Assembly (NCBI RefSeq): GCF_048771995.1
Contig: NC_133027.1
Location: 62,247,501 to 62,311,500, forward strand
Direction of reading: 5' to 3'
Source: Taeniopygia guttata
Taxonomy: Eukaryota > Chordata > Aves > Passeriformes > Estrildidae
DNA length: 64,000 nucleotides
The notes under the pieces were generated by a model. It searched no databases and had not been told where the DNA came from. It saw only the letters and a program-made list of their open reading frames with translations. Both the position numbers and the translations under genes were made by a program. The stretch's first letter is position 1. The number at the start of each line of letters is the position of its first letter. Shown here piece by piece: positions 1 to 12,788 of the stretch.

Positions 1-1260
1 TTCTTGCCTTGTAGTGGGACTAATAGCATTTACTTATTTATATATATTATTGTGGTGGTTGTTGATAATAATACAGTATTGTTTTTATGATTTGAGTGAA
101 CACAAGGGTGATTTATGCCTACTGCTGCTTGTTGTAGAGATCAGGATGTGCAGGCACTGAGGGAACAATATTTAATCTGGGACTTTTAGAAGACAATCAG
201 GTAATACAGCAACTATACATATAATTAAGTTTGTATATACAATTTAATAATTACTGTCTAGATCATAAACTTTTTCACCAAGACATGTTATTGCTGTTGA
301 TGTTCTCTCAGCAGTAACATATTCCATTTTATATTGGCATCCTTACGAAAATAACTATCAATAATAAAATAGCAATCTTTATTTACTGCTAATTTTTTCA
401 AAAGCAGCCCAGCTTTCATTATGCAGTTTTAATGGGATAGGAAGCAAAGTAATTACCTAGCTGTGAGATCAGAAAAAAAAACCAATCTGGAGCACTTCAT
501 ACCAGTAACAATTCATCTCAGACCTTTCATCTTGCTCCTATCCATTATAGATGTCTATTGCATATCCTAATTTTCTGTTTTGTTTAAAACGGACAAATTT
601 CAAATCTTTGTTAGATCAAAGAGAAATCTGTTCATCTGGGGGAATGTTTTGCTTTGTTGTGTCTCCTGATACTTTTATCCTTTCCAGCTGTTCCACATTT
701 TCTTCCATTTATCACTTCCCCATGGATAAGGAGGAAAGTTAGATTTGAACTCTAGGAAGTAACATTTCTTTGTCCTCCTTTCTTATTGCTCTCTGTGGCA
801 ATAGTCCTTGCTCTTAAAACAAGAGTTAGTCGTTCCCTTTGTTGCAGTTTTTGTGAGACTAATTTCTTCCTTTTTCTTTCAAAGCCATTTAGTTATTTTT
901 AACATTTTTGGATTCTGAAAGAATGTTTCTTTTAGAGAAGAGTCTGTATAAGGCAGTTATAGCCTTATAAGATGCTAAAGATGATTTAAATGTCATTGAG
1001 TTTTCTAACTGCCTCATGGAGAGGCAGCCAAATGCAGAGTCTCATCTGCAGAAGTCATGTAATTCTGATTTGACTTTTAAGTGACTTCTCTGTCTCATTT
1101 ATGATTTTTCTAATGAGGGAAGCATCCTTGTTTTCATCAGATCTATGAACATACCTTAGGATTTTTGTCCTTGAGCTGATGTGGCAGCTAGTGTCATCTG
1201 ATGTGGCAAACAGCATATGTTGTCACTTGTAGTTTGTAAATAAACTTCAAGCTTGTTGTG
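1..1260 (+). other. AT-rich non-coding stretch, possible 3' UTR end of an upstream gene
   Basis: No coding exon is visible. An AATAAA hexamer at 1239-1244 is followed by GT- and T-rich sequence, which is what a poly(A) site on the plus strand looks like. In other amniotes the gene left of TMEM181 is TULP4, transcribed toward it with a long 3' UTR, so this could be its tail. That is inference from synteny only; the sequence itself does not identify the gene. Confidence 0.25.
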
Positions 1261-4200
1261 TAATTTTAACAGGTTTTATTTGTATGGCTTAGAGGGTCTC
1301 TAAAGCCAAGATTCCAGTTTTGTTTATAAACCCACTACTAGTATTGTTGTTTATATGATACTAATATTTTTATCTGAAGTTTAAACAATACACAGATAAA
1401 TTTGTGAATTTTAGTAGACTTGTGTCAAAAGAATACAAGTGTGAAAAGAGAGAAGACATCTTTCTAAAACCCACAGCACATATAAAATTCACATTGGATG
1501 TTCTGCGATAAACTTCAGAAGTTCCTGATACTGATAGTGTCCTCTCAGGCCATAAACTGAGAGAGCATCATCTGGAGAACTGCCAGAATCCACAATTAGA
1601 TTCCACTTCTGGAAATTATGGAAAATTCAAGCAAGAGTAAAAATGTCACAGACTGAGACATTATCATCAAAAGCACTGCAGTTTGTGCATGACAAAAAAG
1701 TTCTCCAAAGAGCAGGGCAGTAAATCTTGAGAAGGGAGAGGTTTCTGGGAAGTCAGGGAAGATGTGGGATGGGGGACCAGTAGCATATGAGGCAAATGTC
1801 AAGTAAGGACAAAAAAACCTCCTGAGTAGAAGCATGAGCATAAATCACTTGTATTCAGATATATCAATGCAAAATGCACAAAAATGGTCATTCATGACAT
1901 CATCACTAGAAAGAGATAGTGGCCATTGAAGCTTTTTTCTTGTGGAAATTTTTACTGTGTGAATATTAAATGTGAAAATAATCAAAATACAGTGGTAGAT
2001 AGTGAGAACGATGGCCTCAAGTCTAAATATTCTGAAATAGAAAATGTTGCATACTAAGAGCAATTCCCATTCCATATGAAAATATCTTTGTTTATTCAAA
2101 GATAATAAAAATCAACAACCTCATAGAAAGATTGCTGGCATCTCTGCAATTATAAGCAAGCCAATTAATAAAATATCTTAGATGTGCATCTGGATAGGTC
2201 TGGAAGATTAAAACATGGAATTCATGAAGATAAATCAATATTTATGATGTGCCAAAAGCTGTTGCATTAATGTACTATGTGTGGATTCCTGACTGCAAGA
2301 CACAAAGTTGAAAACAATTTCATCAAAAGAAAAGATGATTAAAATTATTTTGACAACTAATGATGTCAAGTCATCAGTCTTTAAATTGGATCACGACATT
2401 CTTTTGGAAGAATCCTAGTGTGGCATGCAACTGAGAAGTAATACGCTGAAGAAATTCAAAGAGCAAGATGTACGATGAAATTTGCTCTTAAGATTTTTAT
2501 GTTAGGCAATAATTATATAAATGAGTTAGTAATCATACAGTGCAACTGACAACAGTGATTTAACTGATTAAGATAAGTCATGAAGAGTTAGTAAATATGA
2601 CTTCAAAGTATCAGGTGGTTGTTAAAACCTTGCTAGAAAAGTTTGAGGGCACAGTGCTACGAATGAGACAGATGCTGTTAATCCATTTAGTGCTCAGCCA
2701 ATTTCCTCTCTGATGTTGTTGGTAAAAAGTCTGTAAAGTTTGGGAAGAAGAATGTAATGATACCAGGAGGAATTGTTTTAGATATGATTCAGCTGCATAG
2801 AAACATCATAAGTAGACATCCAAGTAGAAAAATAAGATGTTTTTAAGGACCAACAGAAAGAATGGAGATGGAAAGTACTTGGGAAAGGACACTGGAGGAA
2901 TTTCCTAGGAAAAATAGGAATTGTATAACACAGAGATTAAGGATTCCCTGTGTATTCCCTAGGCACTGGTAACTCTGGATTGTTACAAGTGTGATTCCTG
3001 CTGATACCTTCGTCTGTAACTACAGAATGAATTTAATCCAAAGAATGAAGCAATAGCTAAGTGTTGGCATCATCAGGCCGTTAACACTAACCAAATGAAG
3101 CTGCAAAATTCATGGGATGTTTGATATTTCCAAAAGATGGCAGAAGAAAGAGAAAGGTTCAGATTGATGCAACAGAGGGTGCAAAGCGTGTGTTCGTTTC
3201 AAGAACAGAATTGTGTAGCAACAGAAAAAGGTTTTTAATCCCATCAGCAGCTCAGTCCTCATCAATTTTATGGCAAAACAGCCACAATTACCACTGAAGA
3301 CTTGTTTGTGCTTGAACTTAGCCTGGGATGCAGCAATTTTATATCTTAGCCAGAACACCCAATGAATGAAGTACAAGCCTGGACAAGATTCACAGGCATC
3401 TATGACATTGAATGCTCCCCTGAGGCTGGTGTTTGTGGGTCTGAAACAAGCCTCTGTGCCTTGTTTGGGATGTTAACAGTGCTTGGAGTGAAGAAAAGTT
3501 GAGAGGCAGAAAACTCATGCAGATGTAGTACCAAGAACGGGAGAGTTTATCAGATGTCTTTGAAACATACGTGAGGTGAAAGCCTGTGGTGGGCAAGGGC
3601 AATACTTGGTGTCACTTGGTATCTTGTACCAGCCTTTCTTCCAGAAGGGGTGAAGTAGGTTCCAGCTGTCCGTGGGCATGCACTGTGTACAATTACACTG
3701 GAATTTGGAGGCAGTTCCTGCAGTGCAAACCTCTTGCTCAGTCCTGTAAGGCGTGGCCTAGCAACTGGCACCCAGAACAACGTGGACAGGGAACTGATGT
3801 TTGGATCCTCCCCACCATGGCTGCCCGTCATATTTCTTGTCAGGTGTGGAGTCTGTGCTCATTGTACATGTCAAAATCAGTAATGCTGCTGCTTGAACAA
3901 AGAGCTGTAAACTGCAGCCCTCTGCAGGTGCCAGCTGCAACTCTTTGCCTAACAGAAGATCAAAATAAATATTGAATAATAGCATAATTTCATTGAGAGT
4001 TTTAAACAATACAGGTGAAATATTTTGTTTGAAATAGAACCTTACAAGTGTGTTATACTTTATAAAAATGTTAAGGTAAACTACCGTGTTGTCTGTTTAG
4101 GATGCTTTTAAACAGTAAATGTATAATTCTATTTATATAAATTATCCTATTTTTTTACTGATGAATATGTGAAGCTTAAATGTTACAATGCAAAAAATAT

Positions 4201-6109
4201 GTTGCCAACAGACAGGACACCATTTTTAAAAGCTTACTTTGAGGCTGTAGCATCTGAAAAAAAAATCTGGCAACACAGATGTCTTCAAGAGCATTATTAA
4301 AGTTAGCTTCTTCACATGACTCCAGCATCTGAATTTTCTGACTTTGGTTCATTGTCTCTGTGAGCTGAATGCTACTCCCAGGAGCTTTACACACAGCAAG
4401 CTCACCAAGTTAGTTGGATATTCCCCCCAGGTGCTTCCTTGCAATGACTTTTCTAATGCAGTGACACAGAGAAGCCCTGTAACTACAGTGATCTAGGCTT
4501 GACTTAGAGTGATTGAATAAGCCAGCTTTTCAGCTCCACAGTGTTGAATGCTAATAGCTTCCCTTTTATTGCCTTGTTCTTTATTTCCCTGGATGTATTC
4601 ATTGAGTCAATCAAAAAGTACAAAAAATCAAAATAAAACCAACTTCAACACAACACTTTGGCTTTCCAGCTGTGTTACACTGAGCATACCAGACAGCTTC
4701 AAAGGAATTTGATCTATTGGTGACGGTAAGGATGGAGGGGGTGGCAAGGGTGGGGAGGGGCTTTTCATGACACCACAAGAATGAAAACATCCACAAAGCA
4801 AACAGCAGTTCCTGAGGTGCACCTGTGGTAGGAAAGGAAAGCAGGACAGTTCACCCTAATTCATTGGGCCTGCCTGAATTCACTGAGAGGGGAACTTTCC
4901 TGTCGAGCAGGTGATGAACAAAGATACAGACTGCAGCAGCAGAGACTGAATATAACCTCTGGAAAGCCAGAGATCAGAGAACTGCAGGCTGCAACAATGT
5001 CTTATAGTATGTCACAAAAATAAAGTGACACAGATCCTTGCTGCAACAGAAGTCACATGGGACTGCAAAGCAGTGGGTTTCAGGAAACTAGTGGGAGGAA
5101 TACTCATTCCCTGAGGGACCAGACAGTAACACCCACAAGCAGCCAGAAAGAGACAGCTTGGATCATCAAAGAATTTTGAGTCTTGAGAGCACTGCTGAGA
5201 TGTGAGAAAGCAAATTGTTATGCTGGATTGCTCATGGTACAGATGCAACAAGGAGTACCCAGGACATAGATTTGGTATAAACTGGGATCCAAAGGACTGT
5301 AATTTTAATACTTCTCAGCTCTCTCTTGTGGACAGCAGTAACTGGATGGAATCCTACTACAGTTTGAAACATACTGTACAGTCCCCTAATTAAATGCTTC
5401 TAAAGAAATTCCTTTCTCACATAAGAAAAGTACAGAGGCATTAGGCAGTGTATCAAGAGATTCAAAGTTCTGGAGCCAATTCTGTAGTTTTAGCTCTAAA
5501 GAAAACCATCTCTCTCCAAAGTACATGAGGTACAAAGTACATGAGCTAACTTTGAGAAAAAATGTGGGAGTCTACCAGCTCTATTTGTCACCCTGAGCAA
5601 TGCAAGATGGTATCACACACTACTTACTGTGGGAGAACATATTGCTAGACTTAAGCACAGTTAACTCCTTCCTTTCCTTCCTCTTATGCTCAAATACATG
5701 GGTAAATCAAGCACAAAATTAGGTCTCCTACCAAACTCATTCCTCAGTATAATTCATGACTTGCAGTAGTAACCAGAACTGATCTGGGTCAGTTCAACCT
5801 GTTTCAATCTCTTTTGAAAAGTTGAGACTAGACTAGTGTGTCATCAAGAGCGGCACAAAGTAGGCTGAAGAGAATTCCATCCAACTGGTGGGCAGTTTAA
5901 ATGTATTTTATACCGCTTTATATATTCTAGGAGCCTGACAATATTCTTAGCTAACAATATTTGGAAAAAGAATATAGACAGCAGGAAGAAGACCAGCCAT
6001 GAGGGCAAAATAATGATTATACTCTAGTCAGTTGAAAACTGGAGCACGAGGATGTAAACCTTGAGAAAGTAGTTTTATGTTTTATGTTATTCTGGAGGGG
6101 AAAAAAAAA
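1261..6109. other. Intergenic sequence, no recognisable feature
   Basis: All open frames here are short, overlap on both strands and resemble no family I know. There are no splice-bounded conserved peptides. The base composition and wandering purine-rich runs suggest decayed interspersed repeats, but I could not assign a family between about 1.3 and 6.1 kb. Confidence 0.5.
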
Positions 6110-7150
6110 GAGTTGTTATCCCACTGTGTCCTTTGACACTATTATTTGAGGTTATTACCTCAATTTGTAGATAAAATTCATTCACAGGGCATATGATAAA
6201 ATAGTGCCTGGGGTTTCAATAAAGAAATTGGCAATAGCTCATGCAAATGAGATGGGCTTTAAATGGATTGTGAATGAAACTAGGAATCTTACAAAGTAGC
6301 CTGCAATGTGGAATCCTTGCTGAGTGGAGCATTTCTGGTGGGATTTTGCAGAGACAAGTGCTAGATCTGACAGTAAAGAGGGCTCAAAAGCAGATACAGC
6401 ACTGTGGTTGATCAAATCTGTACATGGCATAAAACTGCCAGAAAGGCGAATAGCACTAAGAACAAGGCAATAAAACGTTGCTGACTAAATGCATTTTTAA
6501 TGCAGGCAAATGTAAAGCTGTGCATTTAGGAGCAAGGAATGTGGTCATGTCTTCAAAATCAGTAATTTAGCTCTAAGAGCTGCAGAACTGATTTGGAGGC
6601 ACAGGTTAAAGCAGGCACCTCAGTAGGGGATGTTAGCAATCCTGAGATCTTCCTGCAAAAAGAGCTAGTACAATCCTCAGGTTTGTAAGTAGGGCAGTGG
6701 GAGGAGGGAATTAATTTCACCTGATAAAATACTGGGTTTGTTACTGCTGGCCATGCTTCTAAGCTGTCTTACAAGAAGGGAGAGTATTGAAAGACTATAC
6801 TTCAAATATGGAAGAAAATGCCTCACAGCAAGAGATCTGTCTGCTTAGCTTATTTCAGAGAAAAGTGTAATTAAGTAATTCTCACTATCTTAAAAAACTT
6901 AACTGAATTAAAATACTGGTATCAAAAGGTGCTTTAATTTAGCAGGAAAAAGCACAACAAGCAGTAATATCTGGGGGCTGGAGCCAAGTACAAAAAGAAG
7001 CAAGACACACTTAATGATGAAAATTATTGTCATTGGAAAAAGCTCAACGAAATCATGGATTCTCCATTCTATGACGTGCTCCAAACAAAGCTACTTCAGA
7101 TGAATTTGGATAGATACAGAGATAAATGTGTGAAACATGCAATGACCAAG
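6110..7150 (+). mobile_element. Degraded CR1-type LINE, reverse transcriptase and C-terminal part
   Basis: The plus strand follows the pattern of an old amniote CR1 LINE. In order come a decayed palm region (about 6170-6300), a 'GCATAAAACTG' segment near 6427 matching the catalytic DDTKL-encoding area, then the typical 'GCAGGCAAATGTAAAG' stretch near 6503 (encoding the KCK.HLG motif in intact copies). Further on are an 'AAAAGAGCTAGTACAATCCT' stretch near 6658 (KRANAIL-like) and a downstream part near 7040-7110 matching the 'HW..L...MDSP' region. Many frame breaks show it is dead. It looks older than the CR1 copy at 18.6-19.4 kb. Ends are approximate. Confidence 0.7.
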
Positions 7151-10100
7151 GGCAAAATGTCTGGAGAGGAATAGGCAAGGTCCTGGTTCTCCCATCAGCC
7201 AGATGATGACCTGTGTGGAAGACACTCCTGCTCTTTCTCTGTCTGCATGCCCAGTTTTCTTTCTTTCCTACAAGGGGAGGAGAAGTGAGGGCCAGAGGAT
7301 GAAGACTCCCTGTCTCTTGTGGGCACGTGATTTAGCCACACACGTGCCCAGGTCTGGTACCTTAGAAATATGCCCAAGCCCTGTAAATTAGCTGTAGTCT
7401 TAAATGGCTGAGGAGGAGACCCATTTGTTGGTTTGCACAAGACTAATTCATTCCAGTGGGCTTCAAACACATGCTGAAAACCTGTATTTTTGATGGTTTT
7501 CCATTACTTTCTAAAAAAAAAGTCATATGCTATTTATAACTGGGTATTCATCTTTGTAGTTTAGAGGAGAAATGCCTGACTGGAGAAAGGAGACTCCCTA
7601 GCAAAGAATGAGGGCTTCCCCTGGTGATGCTGCATGTTTCTAGTTAGATCTAGCGGCACCTAGAGAGTCTCACTATTCCTTAATGTGTGACTGCATATTT
7701 AGACAATAATCAGCTTCTAAAAGGAGAGAAGTTTTCTAAAATATCTGTCATTTTCCACTATTTCCACGTTAGTTTTAATTGCTTCCCTTGAGATGTACAG
7801 ACAACAGTTCAGAAAGGGAAGAATGATAAACAATGGAAAAGTGTCATGTAACCTCCTATCTGGATTATGACCTACTGTATGTGGAGCAGGTAGCCAGGTG
7901 CTGGCAGGGGGAGCTGCAGGGCTGGGTTCCGTGGGAAGGGGCCAGCGCTGCCCTGCAGGATGGTTTCAGACAGCTTCAAACTGGACCCAGCACAGGACAC
8001 AGCTGAGCACACACGGGCGCAGCTGGTGGCACCTCTGGGGAAACATATTTAAGATAAGGCACAGGTAAGAGGAGGGAACAAAACGAGTGAGAAGCAGCAG
8101 AGGAACAGCAAGGTTGGAGGAGGCGGAGGTGCTCCATTGTGGGGCAGCCCCCTCCCTTCCCCAAAAGTTGGTTGTTTGTTGTTATCCAAGTCAGTGCCCA
8201 AACGCTTATCTCAACTGACAATAAATTAAGTTAATTTCCCTGAGTAAAGTCTAGTTTTCTACCAACAGGAATTGGGAATTTCTTTATATCTACTCATGAG
8301 CTTGTTTAATCTGGGCCTTCTTATTTTCTCCCCTATCCAGCTGGTTTCAGGGAAGGGAGTAGGAGTGAGCAAGCAATTGGGTGGGAGTTTTACTGCTCAT
8401 CCAGGGTCAACCCACCATACATTTTTAGTCTGAGATTATAACAATTGCATGATTATTGTCAATCCTAATTATTTTTGAGAGATAAGACTGTATCTCACAA
8501 GAGACATGAATTTCAAAGGAAGAGTAGTAGGCATCTAAAAATCAAAACAAAGGTGTTCTGCCTAAAATAGGCATAGTAAAACTGTTGGATGTGTCATTAC
8601 ATGTATTTTCTCAAACATTGAGAAACTTTTTAGAAAAATACATCTATGTAGTTTGAACAGTGTTTAAAATTTTCTTTGAAATATGCCTGCAGCAATATGC
8701 TGGGTGATAACTGAAAAGTAAACATGGTGATCTATTTAATGGACTAAGATAACTAAAATACAAGTCACTGCAGTTAAAAATATGCAGTTGGTCTAAGTCT
8801 TCACTAGTTGTTATCTAGATATCACAAGTTGTTGAGTTTTTATTTCCATTAGTCATATTCCTTTTAATATCTGTGGGATATATAAGTTAATAAAAGCCAC
8901 TGGTAATTATTATTCCAAGTGCAGAGGACATTTGAAAGCAAATAATCACAGTGAAACACCATATAAAATGTTAATTTATATATAGGACAGGCAGGCTAGT
9001 TATGCTCCCATTTCAGTCTTCCCATTGCTATCAACATGACAGTCAAGAGAAAAGCAACCCAGCCATACTAAGAGGGACACAGAGCATGAACAGATGTGAT
9101 CAGCATTCCTCTTTGTCTTCCTTGAAATCACCTCACAAGAGATTCTTCTTCAATTTTGATCAAAAGAGGTTTTAAATCTTATTTTATTTTCTTGTCCTCA
9201 CATCTCTTCAAAACAGGATAGATGGAGGGAAGATTTATCTCCAAAGAGACAGTGAGAGAGTGATGATTCTTTCTTGCTGCTGCTGTGAGGGTCAGGACTG
9301 CCAGCTGCAGCCAACTGTGTAGAGCTTTATTCCTCCCAGCGATGACAAGAGCAGCTGTGACTCCAAAGCCACTGGCAGCTCAGAGATGATTTGTTATGGG
9401 TGATCTGTCACGGGCTGTCCCAGCAGTGCTTCTATGCCACCTCTTAAAATAAACGAGAAGCTTTGCATCACAGTGAACACCACCCTCCTGCTGAGCAACG
9501 TCACCTTTCTGTCCCCAGCATGCTGCTGCGATCCTCTTCATGCACAGCAAGGGCTCCGTGACAACAGTTGAGTCACATCATCTCATCGTCACATTGCTAG
9601 CTAGCTGTGACAAAGTGGTTTTATGGCAGGAGAAGGCAGCCAAGCCATGACGGCCTGAGGCAAGGCAAGGGTTATTCTCTTCCAGAGTTAAGGCAGCAGT
9701 GAGTAACAGGGCAGGTGGACCAAAGTCACAAGTTTTCTGTGGGGCTCTGTATGGCTTCTACTCTGCTGTTTGGGGATACTCAGTGAAAACTCCTACATGT
9801 GGTGAGACTCAAGGGCATAAATGAAGCTGTGTTACAGCAGCAGAGGTTCTCTTACCTTGGCAGTCAGTACAGATGTGTGCTTGTTTCTCTGTCATCTGGT
9901 GTACCCATCCATAATTCCACTTAGAAGGAAAAAGGCAGTTGCTCCTTTCAGCCAGCAGCTGCCACTACTGCCTTTCTCTGTCTCAAAACAATTTTGAGGG
10001 AGAAAGTGTTTGTTAAGCAGGAGGACTTCTGTTTGTTTGAGGGGTTTGTTTCTTTGCTGAAATAAAACAAGGGGGAAAGAAGGGGACTTGAGTTGGCAGC

Positions 10101-12279
10101 ATTTATTCCCTTAACTTCTCAGCACCAGCTATTGCTTCTGAAACAGTCCAGAGTAATAACCCTGGTGCTTTTCCATGGATTGCTAAGCTTTGTATTTAAC
10201 CAATACCACAATGTAATACATATGGTTGATGCCGCAAAAGGCTCACTATGCACAGGGGGAGAACCAGGAAGAATAATGGAAAGAGGGACTACTGATAAGC
10301 TCCACCCTCAAAAATAAACTCTTTCCAGGTTATGTGAAATGATGCAGTGCAGATGTTGAATTTGATCACACCTTAGTCTTAGACTCTTAGGGCTTTTCTC
10401 TCCCTCATGAAGTCCAGAAGCACTCAGGGAATGAACTGTGTTCCAGATGTTTAAATTCTGAGATTTGTAAGACAGTCAGTAATACTTTAGATTAGTTTGT
10501 TCTTAGATGTGGTTTGATGCTGCCTCTCTTTTATCATGTGCTGTGAAAATCACCAAAATCAGGCTGACACAGAAGGTGCTGTGCTTGGATAGATCAGCTG
10601 GTGTACCCTGAAATTAGTCAGGTAAGTCATGCCCCAGTGCATGTTATTTGCTGGTTACTCTTGCACCTTATTTTCAAAACTGTCTATGAAACCTTGGCCT
10701 CCCTTTGCTTTGACTTATGTTGTGCTTCCTGCAGAACCAAACACATTTCAAACACAGCCCAGTCTGTGCTGTGACTGCACTGGACAGGAAAGACAGACAG
10801 CCAATCACGGGAGAAGCATGATCTATTAGGTCTTCAGGGCTGGGGTAAGCACAGCAAGCTGAAATGTTCCATTTATCAGATATCAGATCTTCACAAAAGA
10901 AAATAGATTGGCAGTTTTACTAGACACTTAAAAATATTAAAAATATGCTTTTCTCGTTTACTGAAATAAGGAAACCTGAAATTTCTTTGATGAAAATGTT
11001 TGGATGCAAGTTAATTTTTTTTGTTTTTACCTTAAAAATGTTACTTAGGAATTGCATACAACCCTGAATACTGCTTGTTTAATCAATGTATTGAAGTGTT
11101 TTGGAGACTCAAAATGCATTCTTGACCTCCTTAGAGTCTTTTGAGTGTTTAATTCGGACCACAATGGGAATATACAGTTGCTTGTGTCTTCCCACAACTT
11201 TTGCTATTCACAAGCCTAAAATCCTGTAATATCTGGTATTTGTTGGCTGACACACTGTCTGGTTTTTTGATAGCAGAAGTTGGTGGGTTAATATGTGGTC
11301 AATGCTAACACCTTCTCTGTGAGTGACCTGTCAGCCTTCCACGAAAGGTGCAGAACCGTCCCATGGCATTTGAGGTGTAGGGAGACAAACACTGTTGGAA
11401 GCCAACCTGGATAATGTTCAGCACAACAAAGAACATTGTGTGTCTGGAATGATGCTGCTCTGAGCCCTCAAAAAACAAACAAACCAACCAGCAAACCAAC
11501 CAAAAAAACCCCTTTGTCTCCAGCTTAAATGTGCACATGGCTTTTATCCTGCTGCAATGTTTTCAGAGAAGAACCTTCCTCCTCCCTTTCTCCCTCACCT
11601 GCTGGAGAAGACGAGTTGTCTGTCCCTCTCCCACTGCACCACCAGGAGTAACTTGCCAGTAGCTCTTGCTAGTACACATTTTTGAGAGATCAACTTAAGT
11701 AAAAATGCATGTTCCAGTCTTAGTACATGATAAAATACAGACTAAGGGCAAGGCTGGCAAATAACCCAGCCCAGCTTCCTGAATGTCAGGGAAGATATTT
11801 ACATGAGAGGAGCAGTACAAAACATTTCTATATTTATACCTGCTAGACACAATGATTGCCTATCAAGAGGGATGGAGTTTTTGCTTTTACTATGGATATC
11901 ATCACTGTCATTAGTTAGTGGAAATTAAGGCTTCAATTGATTGAATAATTTAAACGAGTTTAAATGTGAATTTATTTCTGAAGGAAAGTTTAATATGAAT
12001 GAAGCTAACATGGTGCTCTGTGAACTGACTAGAGTTCAGTTTCAAGTTTCTAGATTAAGACAATGTAAACAGCATCATTCTTAGTTTTGGACCATTTACA
12101 GTGTCATGACCATGAAAAGTGGATTTAGCATAGGGTTCCTTTTTCATACCTAATACATTGGGGAAAAGAAGCAATAAAAATCAGGTCATTTTTTTTTACC
12201 TAGTGCCGGTATGCTTTTGAGAACAAAATAGTTTTATTAAAAAGATAACAATAATAAAAGATATGTTTTTAGCAGGGGT
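7151..12279. other. Intergenic sequence upstream of TMEM181, no gene recognised
   Basis: No coding exon, RNA gene or well-defined mobile element could be supported. The only local structures noticed are a 24-bp imperfect palindrome at 9588-9611 and a CAAAC/CCAAC-rich simple stretch at about 11470-11512. Distal regulatory elements of TMEM181 could lie here, but the sequence alone does not show them. Confidence 0.5.
11470..11512. repeat. Short (CAAAC/CCAAC)n-like simple repeat
   Basis: This is a run of imperfect AAAC and AACC units on the plus strand, about 43 bp, ending in an A-rich and C-rich tail. It has no coding meaning. Confidence 0.6.
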
Positions 12280-12382
12280 AATGCGAGCTCGTTGCTTACT
12301 TCCCGGCACCGGCCGCCCCTCTCCGTGGTGCTGAAGCGGCTCCCTCCGCCCTCGAGGGCGCGGGCCGTGGGCGGAGGACCCG

Positions 12383-12545
12383 CCCTGCATCCTCCGCCCC
12401 TGCATCCCTGCTGATGCTGCATCCCCCCTTCCTGCATCCTTCGTCCCTGCATCTCCCGCTCCTGCATCGGTGGCCACTGCATTCGGCCCCTTTCATCCCC
12501 CTTCCCTGCATCCCCCGCTCCTGCATCCGCTCCCCCCCGCATCCG
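12383..12545. repeat. Degenerate CTGCATCC tandem repeat in the promoter
   Basis: The motif CTGCATCC and one-base variants recur about ten times in roughly 160 bp, spaced about 12-18 bp and separated by C- and T-rich filler. This explains the repetitive peptides (GDAG/GCRGR-like) in the opposite-strand frames here, which are not genes. It is a minisatellite-like array directly upstream of the TMEM181 start codon. Confidence 0.75.
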
Positions 12546-12657
12546 CCGCCGCCGCTGCGGCTCCTGCGCCGCCCCCGCCCCGCGGCCGCTCAGCGCCGGC
12601 GGGCTCCGGCGGGGCTCCATGGCGGAGCGCGGGGCCTGAGGCGGCAGCGTGGGCGGC

Positions 12658-12788
12658 ATGGAGGCGGATTTCGCCGCCTTCGGGAGCCCGCTGTGCGGCG
12701 AGGTCAAGCGCTTCTGCCGGCGGGTGCGGGAGACGTACCGGGAGATCCAGGAGGACCTCACGCCCTACAAGGATGATCGTTACTACCG
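12658..12788 (+). CDS. TMEM181: TMEM181 exon 1a (long-isoform first coding exon)
   Basis: It encodes residues 1-43 plus two bases of codon 44, from MEADF to DDRYY. The ATG at 12658 has a good context (GGCGGCATGG), and the donor GT is at 12789-12790. The peptide (paired Cys-Arg motifs, then [13 protein letters not shown]) closely matches the N-terminus I recall for the long human form. A frame upstream of this ATG is open only through a GTG codon, so the ATG is chosen as the start. Confidence 0.93.

Noticed and set aside
3110-4009. Cluster of overlapping open frames of 60-129 codons on both strands
   Set aside because: No splice sites, family motifs or poly(A) context fit a gene. It may be an eroded repeat, but I could not name the family.
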